Assembly: GCA_031291295.1 (NCBI GenBank)
Contig: JARLJI010000183.1
Coordinates: 1 to 50,687, forward strand
From: Rhodoferax sp.
GTDB lineage: Bacteria; Pseudomonadota; Gammaproteobacteria; Burkholderiales; Burkholderiaceae_C
Direction of reading: 5' to 3'
DNA length: 50,687 bases
The notes below the pieces were generated by a model, which had not been told where the DNA came from, did not search any database, and saw nothing but the letters and a program-made list of their open reading frames with translations. A program made the position numbers and the translations under genes. This document shows positions 20,079 to 28,304 of the stretch, in pieces (positions within the stretch are counted from its first letter, which is position 1; every line of letters starts with the position of its first letter).

Positions 20079-20915
20079 ATGGCGCAGCAGCCCGAACTGC
20101 GGCAAGCCGCGCTGGCCGCCTTGTGCCTGCCAGATCCACAGGAAAAAGTGGCTGCAGCCCAGAGCCTGCATGCGCAGTCAGCTACTCTTTTAACAGCGAG
20201 CCACCTCGACCCGGAAGTCATTGCTTTATCTTCTGCGTCGACATTTCCTGGCCGTCCGGCCCGCCCCGCGCTGATCCACCCCGCCAAGGTACCCCGACGC
20301 TCGCCCGCCACCGTGGCGGGCCGCGCCGCGCTGGTGCATGCCATCTGCCACATCGAATTCAACGCCATCAACCTCGCGCTCGACGCCGTCTGGCGCTTCG
20401 ACGGCATGCCGCACGCGTTCTACCTCGACTGGCTGCGCGTGGCCAGCGAAGAGGCGTATCACTTCTCGCTGCTGCGCGCACATCTGCAGGGATTGGAAGA
20501 CAACGGCCAGCGCTGGGACTACGGCGACTTCCCCGGACACGACAACCTGTGGGCCATGTGCGAGAAAACCGGCGACGACGTGACCGCCCGCATGGCGCTG
20601 GTGCCGCGCACACTGGAGGCGCGCGGGTTGGATGCCACGCCGCTGATCCAGGCCAAGCTGCGCCAGGTGGGCACGCCCGATGCACTGCGCGCGGTGGACA
20701 TCCTCGACATCATCCTGCGCGACGAGGTCGGCCACGTGGCCATTGGCAACCAGTGGTACCGCTGGCAATGCGCGCAGGGCGGGCTGGAGCCGGTGGCGCA
20801 CTACCGCGAACTTTCAAGGCGCTACGCCGCGCCCCGGCTGCACCCGCCCTTCAACGACGCGGCGCGCAAGCGCGCGGGCTTCACCGATGAAGAGCTGGCG
20901 GCGTTACTACATTGA
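20079..20915 (+). CDS. DUF455 family ferritin-like protein
   Basis: A 278-residue protein of the DUF455 family, ferritin-like and possibly di-iron. Likely metal ligands are in [26 protein letters not shown] and [13 protein letters not shown], the E...ExxH...E...ExxH pattern of di-iron carboxylate proteins. The function is unknown; rRNA/tRNA modifying relatives exist in the superfamily. The ATG at 20079 gives [19 protein letters not shown], the normal N-terminus. Codons about 24-44 consist of a repeat copy (20147-20211) read in frame, in the poorly conserved segment before HPAKVPRRS. Confidence 0.88.
   Translation: MAQQPELRQAALAALCLPDPQEKVAAAQSLHAQSATLLTASHLDPEVIALSSASTFPGRPARPALIHPAKVPRRSPATVAGRAALVHAICHIEFNAINLALDAVWRFDGMPHAFYLDWLRVASEEAYHFSLLRAHLQGLEDNGQRWDYGDFPGHDNLWAMCEKTGDDVTARMALVPRTLEARGLDATPLIQAKLRQVGTPDALRAVDILDIILRDEVGHVAIGNQWYRWQCAQGGLEPVAHYRELSRRYAAPRLHPPFNDAARKRAGFTDEELAALLH
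20147..20211 (+). repeat. Two-hairpin repeat, copy K (inside DUF455 gene)
   Basis: GTGGCTGCAGCCC, a middle with TGCGCAGTC, then AGCTACTCTTTTAACAGCGAGCCAC. It aligns over its length with copy B at 7405-7467. It is translated in frame as an Ala/Ser/Thr-rich segment. Confidence 0.65.
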
Positions 20916-20953
20916 CCGGGTCAGCGGAAAAATGTACATGATGGTAATATACA
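20912..20953 (+). promoter_or_regulatory. brnTA promoter/operator
   Basis: A -35-like TTGACC at 20912-20917 overlaps the DUF455 stop region. An inverted repeat, TGTACAT (20933-20939) facing ATATACA (20947-20953), ends 3 bases before the brnT start codon. BrnA-type antitoxins are known to repress their own operon, so this is the expected operator. The -10 box is not clear. Confidence 0.5.
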
Positions 20954-20956
20954 AAA

Positions 20957-21256
20957 ATGATTGACCTGAGCAAGGTTGCCGGATTCGATTGGGATGAGGG
21001 AAATGCCCGAAAGAATGAAAAGCATGGTGTGTCAACGGCTGAAGCAGAACAGGTCTTCTTTAACGCCCCGTTGCTGCTTTTGGAAGACGCCGCGCACAGC
21101 CAGCAAGAGCCGCGTCTTCACGCTTTGGGCAAAACTGACGACGGGCGAGCGCTACACATCACCTTCACCCTACGTCAGTCTGGAATGTTGATCCGCGTCA
21201 TCTCGGCAAGGGACATGCACCGAAAGGAGCGAGCCATTTATGAACAAGCAGACTAA
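20957..21256 (+). CDS. brnT: BrnT-family toxin (RelE-like ribonuclease)
   Basis: A 99-residue type II toxin of the BrnT family, RelE-fold ribonucleases that block translation. Family landmarks are FDWDEGNARKNEKHGVS, AEQVFF, GRALHITFTLR and the C-terminal RVISARDMHRKERAIYE. It is immediately followed by brnA with a 17-base overlap, the standard toxin-first order of BrnT/BrnA. An IR lies just upstream. It opens an accessory patch that extends to about 24.1 kb. Confidence 0.93.
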   Translation: MIDLSKVAGFDWDEGNARKNEKHGVSTAEAEQVFFNAPLLLLEDAAHSQQEPRLHALGKTDDGRALHITFTLRQSGMLIRVISARDMHRKERAIYEQAD

Positions 21257-21506
21257 GACCACCCCGAAGTTCGCCAACGAGGCGCAAGAACGTGCGTTCT
21301 GGGAAACCCATGATTCCACCGAGTACCTGGACTGGTCGAAAGCCCGCAAGGTCACGCTGCCGAACCTGAAGCCCACGACCAAGACGATTTCGCTGCGCCT
21401 GCCGCAGCACCTGCTGGATTCCATCAAAGCCGCTGCCAATGCCCGCGATGTGCCTTACCAATCGCTGATCAAGGTCTGGCTGCAGGAAAAGCTGCACAGT
21501 CATTGA
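21240..21506 (+). CDS. brnA: BrnA-family antitoxin
   Basis: An 88-residue antitoxin that neutralises BrnT and is expected to repress the operon. The N-terminal half (FANEAQERAFWETHDSTEY) is the toxin-contacting part; the C-terminal half (TISLRLPQHLLDSIKAAANA) is a ribbon-helix-helix DNA-binding domain. The ATG at 21240 lies within brnT. The pair looks intact. Confidence 0.93.
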   Translation: MNKQTKTTPKFANEAQERAFWETHDSTEYLDWSKARKVTLPNLKPTTKTISLRLPQHLLDSIKAAANARDVPYQSLIKVWLQEKLHSH

Positions 21507-21897
21507 TACCGTCTGGTGCCACCCCGGAAGTGTGGCGGGCGATTCGCGGTGATCGCCGAGATTTCCGCCGATGCGCCAACAGCAGGGTCGTGTTCCATCG
21601 CGTCGTGTAAGTCCCCAGCCCCGACAGGCTGAGATACGCGGTGCTCAGCGAGGCACAGCGCCCAGCCGAATGGGCAAAGTATCGTAGAGGCTCACTGTAG
21701 ATTTGCGTCCAGCGCGCCCGCGGAAAACTCCCGAAGGCCAGCCGGCTTCGCCGAAGACTGCGCGTCTAGAATGAATCGGTGCCTGCGGAAAACCCACTGC
21801 AACAGCCGGGCAGCGGCGCTGCGCCAGCCGCTGGCAAGGCCCGGACAGGACGGCGGCCATGCGTGGTCTCGATCGGCAGCGTGAAAGGAGCTCTGTC
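21507..21897. other. Gene-free stretch in the accessory patch
   Basis: 391 bases without a supported gene. It is GC-rich with short inverted segments (for example GCCGGCTTCGCCGAAG near 21741) and a -10-like TAGAAT at 21767-21772, 126 bases before the lysozyme-like gene. The first 60 bases could be decayed coding sequence of a mobile element, but I could not identify it. Confidence 0.4.
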
Positions 21898-22725
21898 ATG
21901 AATTTCAAGACACCCCGGTTGAATGCGCTCTTCACGATCAGCCCGACGCCCGAATGGCCCAGCGTCCTGTTCGAGACGGATGCAAGCGGTGCCCACACCT
22001 GGTTCTGGACGGTGACCTGGGGCACGTTCTCCAGATCCGGCCAGAGCACAACCCCCGCAAATCAGTGGGACGCCAAGCCCGCCATCACGAACCTCGGCGG
22101 AACGCTGACGGTGCGCGCCCAAGCCGGCACCGACACGGCCACCATCACCGTGAAAATCCAGGGAACGAACCCGGTGGCTGCCGACGTCATCCAGTACCTG
22201 GCCAGCACACCCAGCAGTGCAGGCTTTGACAAAATCCTGGCGCAAGAATCGAAATTCAGGCACTTCAATGCAGGCAACGAGCCTGTCAAGTCGTTCGACA
22301 ACGGTTTCGGCATGTGCCAGCTCACCACGCCGCCGCCCAGTTTCGAACAAGTCTGGAACTGGAAACTGAACGTGGACGGCGGGCTGGCGCTCTTTGGCAA
22401 GAAACGCAGCGGCGCGATTGCCTACCTGTCCCAAAGCGGCCGCTCGTATACCGACGACCAACTCAAATACGAGACAGTTTGCCGCTGGAATGGGGGCAGC
22501 TACCACGTGTGGGACGCGAATGCCGGGGCCTGGAAGAGAAAGCCGAATATCCTGTGCGACTCCAAAAGCGGCAACATCGGCTGGGATATGACGGATGCGC
22601 AAAACAAGGGAAAAACCGAAGCGGCGCTGCACAACCGGGACAGCGGCAAGTACGCGAAGGGGCCCGCAGCGGGGGCGCACTGGATGTACAGCGGAGTCTG
22701 CTATGCGGATCACGTTCTGGGCTAG
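21898..22725 (+). CDS. Lysozyme/transglycosylase-like protein without signal peptide
   Basis: A 275-residue protein in two parts. Residues about 10-92 look like an all-beta, immunoglobulin-like domain (TVTWGTFSRSG, GGTLTVRAQAGTDTATITV). Residues about 95-270 resemble a lysozyme-fold transglycosylase: a catalytic-type glutamate in ILAQESKF (Glu117), then NGFGMCQLT, the GxxQ element that follows it in SLT domains. There is no signal peptide or membrane segment. The start is fixed by AAAGGAG at 21883-21889. The next gene overlaps by 23 bases and encodes a secreted protein. This fits a peptidoglycan-degrading effector paired with periplasmic immunity, but no secretion-system gene is in view. Phage-endolysin origin is the main alternative. 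Confidence 0.65.
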   Translation: MNFKTPRLNALFTISPTPEWPSVLFETDASGAHTWFWTVTWGTFSRSGQSTTPANQWDAKPAITNLGGTLTVRAQAGTDTATITVKIQGTNPVAADVIQYLASTPSSAGFDKILAQESKFRHFNAGNEPVKSFDNGFGMCQLTTPPPSFEQVWNWKLNVDGGLALFGKKRSGAIAYLSQSGRSYTDDQLKYETVCRWNGGSYHVWDANAGAWKRKPNILCDSKSGNIGWDMTDAQNKGKTEAALHNRDSGKYAKGPAAGAHWMYSGVCYADHVLG

Positions 22726-23236
22726 CCTGCTGCTGGCCCTGTTTTCATTTCAAACAGCGCAGGCCGATGATCCCGTTCCATCTCCCAACAATCCTCCGGT
22801 TGTCCGGACAGCCGCGAAGTCATGGGCTCCGCTCGAAGTCCAGTCGCCGTCCGGCGCACACTACAGCGTCTGGGTCACCCGCGACGCGTCCATTCCGGTC
22901 GGGGCCACGCCAGACAACATCGAGTTCGTGGCCAAAATCAGGAACCGGGTGATTGTCTTCATCGACAGCTATCCCTCGATTTCGGGAGGAATGTCTTACT
23001 GTCAAGCCGGTCACGAACGCTTCCTGCGCATCGCGTCCATCGCCCGCCCGCTGGCTATTGAAACCTTCCATGTGAAGGTCGAGAGCTGCCGCGACAACAT
23101 CGAACTCGCCTCGCCGGGGATCGAGTGGCTGCCGGAATCGGCAACGCTGCGCATCCACTGGCTTCAGGGACCGGACGGATCGGGAACCCCCGAAGCCCGC
23201 AGCATCCACATCGGACCCGACGCCAAGCCCGATTGA
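22703..23236 (+). CDS. Secreted partner of the lysozyme-like protein (possible immunity/inhibitor)
   Basis: A 177-residue protein with a clear Sec signal (about residues 1-21, cleavage near TAQA/DD). The mature part is probably all-beta, with two cysteines (Cys100 in MSYCQAGHE, Cys129 in VESCRDN) that could form a disulfide. It ends LRIHWLQGPDGSG ... IHIGPD. No family recognised. Because it overlaps the end of an unsecreted lysozyme-like gene by 23 bases and is exported, I infer a periplasmic immunity protein or lysozyme inhibitor. The open frame extends upstream but only as a shadow; the ATG at 22703 begins the signal peptide. Confidence 0.65.
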   Translation: MRITFWASLLLALFSFQTAQADDPVPSPNNPPVVRTAAKSWAPLEVQSPSGAHYSVWVTRDASIPVGATPDNIEFVAKIRNRVIVFIDSYPSISGGMSYCQAGHERFLRIASIARPLAIETFHVKVESCRDNIELASPGIEWLPESATLRIHWLQGPDGSGTPEARSIHIGPDAKPD

Positions 23237-23473
23237 TTCGCTTCGATCCAAGGAACTTGCGGCATTGTTGGCTGGACCGAAGAAAGCGGTTGAGAGGGCG
23301 CAGACGAAACCAGCTGGAGTGAGCGAGTCTATTGAGGGGAATACGCGCTTCAGTGAGCCAGATCCAGGTGGTGGAAACCTCTCGCATGAAAAACGAGTTT
23401 CTCGGGGACGGCTAGCTGTAACTTCCCGGCCCTGCGGGGGCCATAGGTAATTTCAATTTGTGGAGAAACGGTC
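23237..23473. other. Gene-free stretch after the lysozyme pair
   Basis: Moderate-GC sequence without a convincing frame; composition falls towards the AT-rich block that follows. It may hold remnants of a deleted gene. A GC-rich inverted segment (GGCCCTGCGGGGGCC, near 23430) could be a weak terminator for the pair. Confidence 0.35.
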
Positions 23474-23665
23474 ATGTACAAGGCGCTCAAGAAGGCGATT
23501 TCCCCGGCATTGTTGGTCACACTTTTAATTGTGCAAGCAGTAAAATTCAACGATTTACTATTTAAATCGACTTTCCAGAATCTTTCAAATGAGGGGCGCG
23601 AGAACGCAAATTCGTCAGCAAATCGCTCACATCATAAAATAATTTTTCCCAATCAACGGGTATAA
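23474..23665 (+). pseudogene. Possible truncated membrane or secreted protein start
   Basis: A 63-codon frame preceded by GGAGAAA, with a start typical of exported proteins (KKAISPALLVTLLIVQAVKF). After about 30 residues it becomes the antisense of the AT-rich gene on the other strand, so only the beginning looks real. It may be the 5' remnant of a gene cut by a rearrangement; it could also be chance. Confidence 0.25.
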
Positions 23666-24053
23666 ATTTAATGACATCGATGTGGTTATCAGTATCTGTG
23701 GTGAATTTTATTTTCAACAACCCGGGACGTACCCATTTTTTGTATGAGATTTCTTGAATACTCTCAAAATAAATTTTCCTCCTTGAAACACCCTTTCCAT
23801 ACGAAATATAGTCACCGCAATCAGTGACATCATCCACAAGTCCAATATAAAATATTACACCGCATATCCATAATCCCATCAACACAATAGGCACGATAAA
23901 AGGAAATGAAAATATATCTCCAATCTTAACGATGCCAACATTCTCCTTATTTTGGAAAATCAAAAATACGGCGATTCCAATAAAGAAAATCCCACTTGAT
24001 ATAGCTCGAAATCGAACCAAAAAGAATCCATCGCTGCTTGATAAATTATTCAT
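23562..24053 (-). CDS. AT-rich hypothetical membrane protein
   Basis: A 163-residue protein with two hydrophobic segments (about residues 17-33 and 49-73) and a soluble C-terminal half (YGKGVSRRKIYFESIQEISYKKW) reminiscent of small PH-like membrane proteins. No firm family. Its base composition is far more AT-rich than all flanking genes and it uses many AT-ending codons, pointing to recent transfer. Function unknown; it could be the immunity or accessory part of a polymorphic toxin locus whose other genes were lost. Confidence 0.7.
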   Translation of the reverse strand: MNNLSSSDGFFLVRFRAISSGIFFIGIAVFLIFQNKENVGIVKIGDIFSFPFIVPIVLMGLWICGVIFYIGLVDDVTDCGDYISYGKGVSRRKIYFESIQEISYKKWVRPGLLKIKFTTDTDNHIDVIKFIPVDWEKLFYDVSDLLTNLRSRAPHLKDSGKSI

Positions 24054-24231
24054 GGAGAAAATTAAAGTCTGGGAAAATTACGGACAATTGAGGTCGGAGT
24101 CTAAATGGTCAGCTTTTTCATGACTTGCTTTCCCACAAAGAAGAATCACATTTGGTCTGAGGGCAATCGGAGTCAGATTCCAACTTTTTCTTCTCTCCAA
24201 GTGGGCTGATATAGAGGCTAGCCGCACCCGC

Positions 24232-25209
24232 TCACTGCGCCCTGATATGCCCCGCCTTGATGACACGCCCAATGATGTCGTACTCCCGCGCGATGGCCCT
24301 GGTGAATTCGTCGGCGCTGCCGCCCGTAGGCACGTTGTCGGTGGCCTCAAGTTTGCTTCGCAAATCGGGCAGCGCCAAGGCCTGGTTGATGGCGCGATTG
24401 AGGCGCTCCAGCAGCGCGGGCGGTGTGCGCGCCGGCGCAAAAATGCCGAACTGCGAGGACAGGTTGGCGCGCGGATAACCGAGCTCGGCCAGCGTGGGGA
24501 CCTCGGGCAGCGACTCCAGCCGACCGGGTGCGCCCACGGCCAGCGGGCGCAGCTTGCCGGCCTTGATGTACTGCATCACCGCCGCGCTGGCATTGATGGA
24601 CAGGATTTCGAACTGGCCGCTGAGCGCGTCGCCCATCTGCTGGCTGCCGCCCTTGTAGGGAATGTGCGTGATCTCCACCTTGGCCGCCTGCTCGATCTGC
24701 GCCAGCATGATGTGCCCGAGCGAGGCCTGCCCCGAGGTGGCCCAGCGCACGGCCCCGGGGTTGTTTTTGGCGGTGGCCAGCAGGTCGCGAAAATCGCGGC
24801 TGGTGCTCGCGGGCGTGGCCAGCAGCAGCACGGGCGAATACATCACGCTGGCGACGGGTGCGATGTCGAGCACGGGGTCATACGGCAGTTTGCCCACGTG
24901 CGGGTTGAGCGAGAGCGGGCTGATGGCGGAAAAACCCAGGGTGTAGCCATCGGGCGCGGCCTTGGCCACTGCGTCCATGCCGATGCTGCCGCTGGCCCCG
25001 CCGCGGTTGTCGATGATCACGGGCGTGCCCCATTGCGTGGCGAGCTTGTCGCCCAGCGCCCGCGCCACCGCGTCGGCGACGCCACCGGCCGGGTACGCGA
25101 CCACGATGTGGATGGGGCGCGCCGGCCAGCTCTGGGCCAGTCCCGGCAGTGGCGCCAGGGCCAGCACCGACAGGGCAGCGAGTGAAGAACGGCGGGAGAG
25201 AGGCAGCAT
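24232..25209 (-). CDS. Bug/TctC family periplasmic binding protein
   Basis: A 325-residue tripartite-tricarboxylate-transporter receptor. The signal peptide (about residues 1-25, ending PLPGLAQ) is followed by the family start WPARPIHIVVAYPAGGVADAVAR, then IIDNRGGASGSIG and THIPYKGGSQQMGDAL. Such proteins bind small carboxylates or similar ligands. No TctA/TctB membrane components are in this window, as is common for the many orphan Bug proteins in Comamonadaceae and Bordetella. xerD lies 42 bases upstream on the same strand. Confidence 0.93.
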   Translation of the reverse strand: MLPLSRRSSLAALSVLALAPLPGLAQSWPARPIHIVVAYPAGGVADAVARALGDKLATQWGTPVIIDNRGGASGSIGMDAVAKAAPDGYTLGFSAISPLSLNPHVGKLPYDPVLDIAPVASVMYSPVLLLATPASTSRDFRDLLATAKNNPGAVRWATSGQASLGHIMLAQIEQAAKVEITHIPYKGGSQQMGDALSGQFEILSINASAAVMQYIKAGKLRPLAVGAPGRLESLPEVPTLAELGYPRANLSSQFGIFAPARTPPALLERLNRAINQALALPDLRSKLEATDNVPTGGSADEFTRAIAREYDIIGRVIKAGHIRAQ

Positions 25210-25251
25210 GTCAAAACCTCGGGGAGCAAAAGACTGCCATTGTGGGGCAAG

Positions 25252-26157
25252 TCAGCCGCGTGGATGGTGCTTGGCGTGCAGCAGCTTGAGCCGCTCGCGC
25301 GCCACGTGCGTGTAGATGGTGGTGGTGGAAATATCCACATGCCCGAGCAGCATTTGCACCGCGCGCAGGTCGGCGCCGTGGTTCAGCAAATGGGTGGCGA
25401 AGGCGTGGCGCAGGGTGTGCGGCGACAGCGGCGCCGTGATGCCGGCGGCGCGCGCATGTTTCTTCACGATCATCCAGAACATCACGCGCGTCATGCCGGT
25501 GCCGGCCTTGGCGCCGCGGTTTGTCACGAACAGGTCTTCGGTCTGCTTGCCGGCCAGCAGCTCGGGGCGCGCCTCGGTCAGGTAGCGTTCGATCCACAGG
25601 CGCGCCACCTCGCCGAACGGCACCAGGCGCTCCTTGCTGCCCTTGCCCAGCACACGCAGCACGCCATCGCTCATGCTGACATTGAAGGTCTTGAGCGTGA
25701 CCAGTTCGCTCACGCGCAGGCCGCTGGCGTACATCAGCTCCAGCATGGTGCGCTCGCGCAGGCCGAGTGCGGTGTCGGTGTCGGGGGCCGCCAGCAGGGC
25801 CTCCACCTGCGCCTCGGTCAGTGTCTTGGGCACGCGCAGCGCCTGCTTGGCGGCCTGCAGCTTCAACGTCGGATCGGCGCTGATGATGCGTTCGCGCAGG
25901 GCCCAGCGAAAGTAGCGCTTGAACACGGTCAGGCGCCGGTTCGCGGTGGTGGCCTTGGTGGCGGCATGCTTGAGCGAAAAATAGCCGCTCAGATGATTCT
26001 CGGCCGTGTCGTTCAGGCTGAGCCCTTCCCCGCCCAGCCAGTCGGAAAACAGGCTCAGATCGCGCCGATAGGCGCTCAAGGTGTTTTTGGACAAGCCTTC
26101 TTCCAGCCACAGTGCGTCCACGAAGGCATCGATGCTGGACTGGCTGGCAGGATTCAT
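25252..26157 (-). CDS. xerD: Tyrosine recombinase XerD
   Basis: A 301-residue site-specific recombinase that resolves chromosome dimers at dif with XerC. The N-terminal SAM-like domain (IDAFVDALWLEEGLSKNTLSAYRRDLSLF) precedes the catalytic domain carrying the arginine in YASGLRVSEL, the HTLRHAFATH box, LLGHVDISTT and the nucleophile tyrosine in TIYTHV. The length is exactly XerD-like and no phage genes flank it, so this is the housekeeping enzyme rather than a phage integrase. It lies between two Bug-protein genes. Confidence 0.94.
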   Translation of the reverse strand: MNPASQSSIDAFVDALWLEEGLSKNTLSAYRRDLSLFSDWLGGEGLSLNDTAENHLSGYFSLKHAATKATTANRRLTVFKRYFRWALRERIISADPTLKLQAAKQALRVPKTLTEAQVEALLAAPDTDTALGLRERTMLELMYASGLRVSELVTLKTFNVSMSDGVLRVLGKGSKERLVPFGEVARLWIERYLTEARPELLAGKQTEDLFVTNRGAKAGTGMTRVMFWMIVKKHARAAGITAPLSPHTLRHAFATHLLNHGADLRAVQMLLGHVDISTTTIYTHVARERLKLLHAKHHPRG

Positions 26158-26171
26158 GCGGTGAAGATAAC

Positions 26172-26201
26172 AAAAAAGCCGCCCGGGAAACCGGGCGGCT
26201 T
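26172..26201 (-). terminator. Intrinsic terminator of the second Bug gene
   Basis: Arms AAGCCGCCCGG and CCGGGCGGCTT around a GAAA loop, followed on the minus strand by TTTTTT. It separates the Bug gene (26224-27198) from xerD. Confidence 0.88.
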
Positions 26202-26223
26202 GGGGAAGCAGGCACGAGCCGCT

Positions 26224-27198
26224 TTATTCGAGTGTGAGCTTCGCGGCGATCACCACTTTTTTGTAGACCTCGAATTCCGCCTTGATCTGGGCTGCGAACT
26301 GCTCGGGCGAGTTGCCCACGATCAGCGAGCCGGTGTCCTCGATGCGCTTGCGCACGGCCGGATCCTCCAGCACCTTGCGCACGCCGGCATTGATCTTGTC
26401 CACCACGTCTTTGGGCAGGCCCTTGGGGCCGTAAATGCCGTAGTAGGCCATGCGATTGACGGGCTCGAGCCCGACCTCCTTGAAGGTCGGCACATCGGGC
26501 AGCACGGCCAGGCGCTGCGGTGCGGCCACCACGATGGGCACCAGGCGGCCGGCCTTGACGAACGGCAGCGCGGACGGCAGGTTGTCGAACATGATGGGCA
26601 CCTGGCCCGCCACGACGTCGTTGAGCGCCGGGCCGGCGCCACGGTACGGAATGTGCGTGATGAAGGTGCCGCTCAGGCTTTTGTACAGCTCCATCTGCAG
26701 GTGGCCGATGCCGCCCGTGCCGGACGACGCGAACGAGTATTTGCCGGGCGACTTCTTGACCTCGGCGACAAAGCTCTTGTAGTCCTTGGCCGGAAAGCTC
26801 GGGTTCACCGCCAGGATGTTCGGCGTGGCCGCAATGTTGATGATGGGCGTGAAATCGGTGATCGGGTTGTAGGGAATCTTCGGGTTGACGGCCGGGTTGG
26901 TCGCCGTGGTGGACACCGTGGCAACGCCCAGATAGTAGCCATCGGGGTTCGCCCTGGCCGTGTCGCTGGCACCCACCACACCCCCGCCGCCGGCCCGGTT
27001 CTCGACCACCACCGGCTGGCCCAGCACGCGCCCCAGCGGGTCGGCAATCACGCGCGCAATGATGTCGGTGGTGCCCCCAGGGGCAAATGGCACCACCAGA
27101 TGGATGATCCTGTTCGGATAGCCCTGGGCCAGGACGGAGCCTGCGGCGCTGGCGAGAGTGACGGCGCTGGCGAGTGCAATCCATGATCGACGTTGCAT
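26224..27198 (-). CDS. Bug/TctC family periplasmic binding protein
   Basis: A 324-residue secreted binding protein. The signal peptide (QRRSWIALASAVTLASAAGSVLAQ) is followed by YPNRIIHLVVPFAPGGTTDIIAR, VVVENRAGGGGVVG and THIPYRGAGPALNDVVAG, all Bug hallmarks. The ATG at 27198 is chosen because it begins the signal peptide; upstream codons are antisense of the AEC gene. Transporter membrane subunits are absent nearby. The gene has its own terminator and is divergent from the AEC transporter. It is a different subfamily from the other Bug protein 1 kb away, so not a recent duplicate. Confidence 0.93.
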   Translation of the reverse strand: MQRRSWIALASAVTLASAAGSVLAQGYPNRIIHLVVPFAPGGTTDIIARVIADPLGRVLGQPVVVENRAGGGGVVGASDTARANPDGYYLGVATVSTTATNPAVNPKIPYNPITDFTPIINIAATPNILAVNPSFPAKDYKSFVAEVKKSPGKYSFASSGTGGIGHLQMELYKSLSGTFITHIPYRGAGPALNDVVAGQVPIMFDNLPSALPFVKAGRLVPIVVAAPQRLAVLPDVPTFKEVGLEPVNRMAYYGIYGPKGLPKDVVDKINAGVRKVLEDPAVRKRIEDTGSLIVGNSPEQFAAQIKAEFEVYKKVVIAAKLTLE

Positions 27199-27321
27199 AT
27201 TCAATTTCCTGGAAAAAAACGCAATTGGGCATGGTAAACGCAAGCCCCCTGCGCGCGCCCTGTGGATTACGCATAAGGGCAAACCCGCAGGGCGAGCTTC
27301 GTTGCGGTTATTCTCGGCGCG

Positions 27322-28227
27322 GTGAATTACCCTGAACTCCTGTTTCCCGATTTCTCGCTGATCCTGTGCGGCTACCTGGTGTGCCGCTACACCGCGCTCA
27401 ACCGCACGGTCTGGGAGCCGGTGGAAAGCCTGGTGTACTACCTCATGTTCCCGGTGCTGCTGTTCCAGTCGATCATCAAGAGTCCGCTCGATTTCGGCGC
27501 GGCATCGAACCTGATGGCGGCGGGCCTGCTGCTGATGGCAAGCGGGATCGCGCTGGCCTATGCGCTGCCCTGGCTGCCGTGGATGGGCCGGCATATGCAG
27601 GCGCGGGACCATGCCGCCAGCGCGCAAGTCGCGTTTCGCTTCAACTCGTTCATCGGTCTGGCGCTGGCCGGCAAGCTTGCGGGCCCCGAGGGGCTGCTGC
27701 TGGTGTCCGTGCTGATCGGGATCTCCGTGCCGCTGTCCAATATCGGCGCCGTCTGGCCGATGGCGCGCCACGCCAATCTGGGCCTGGCACGCGAACTGGT
27801 GCGCAACCCGTTGATTCTCGCCACCGCCTCAGGACTCGCCGCCAACCTGCTCGGCTTGCATATCCCGGTCTGGCTGGAGCCTGCCGTCACGCGCATCGGC
27901 GGCGCCTCGCTGCCGCTGGGACTGATGGCGGCCGGCGCCGGCATGCAGCTGGGTCATCTGTCGCGCGCCAAAACGCTGGCGGTGGCGGTGCTCTCGATCC
28001 GCCACCTGGTGCTGCCGCTGGCGGCCTTCGGCCTGTCGCGCCTGTTCCGGCTGGAGCCGAAGCAGGCCACCGTGCTGCTCATGTTCTCGGCCCTGCCCAC
28101 GGCATCGAGCTGCTACGTGCTGGCGGCGCGCATGGGCTACAACGCCGCGTACGTGGCCGGACTGGTCACGCTCTCGACCGTGCTGGGCATACTCAGCCTG
28201 CCGTTTGCGCTCGGGCTGCTGCGTTAG
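27322..28227 (+). CDS. AEC family transporter
   Basis: A 301-residue inner-membrane protein of the auxin efflux carrier/malonate permease family with about ten hydrophobic segments in two repeats. Family segments include LMFPVLLFQSI, RFNSFIGLALAG and, near the end, LMFSALPTASSCYVLAARMG. It starts with GTG at 27322. The substrate is unknown (organic anions in characterised relatives). It is divergent from the Bug gene and convergent with queG; the gap to queG consists mostly of a repeat copy. Confidence 0.9.
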   Translation: MNYPELLFPDFSLILCGYLVCRYTALNRTVWEPVESLVYYLMFPVLLFQSIIKSPLDFGAASNLMAAGLLLMASGIALAYALPWLPWMGRHMQARDHAASAQVAFRFNSFIGLALAGKLAGPEGLLLVSVLIGISVPLSNIGAVWPMARHANLGLARELVRNPLILATASGLAANLLGLHIPVWLEPAVTRIGGASLPLGLMAAGAGMQLGHLSRAKTLAVAVLSIRHLVLPLAAFGLSRLFRLEPKQATVLLMFSALPTASSCYVLAARMGYNAAYVAGLVTLSTVLGILSLPFALGLLR

Positions 28228-28255
28228 ATGGCATCGCGCGCGGGTCGCTATTGGT

Positions 28256-28304
28256 TCGATAGCTATATACCTATACTGCACAAGGGCTATCGGCCGATTA
28301 TTCG
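28256..28304 (-). repeat. Two-hairpin repeat, copy E (convergent AEC/queG gap)
   Basis: Plus-strand GCTATTGGTTCGATAGC, then a middle and CAAGGGCTATCGGCCG. It ends one base before the queG stop codon and fills the gap between two convergent genes. Confidence 0.75.

Noticed and set aside
25240..27186. 648-codon open plus-strand frame across xerD and a Bug gene
   Set aside because: It spans two clearly coded minus-strand genes and their terminator, and has no family resemblance.
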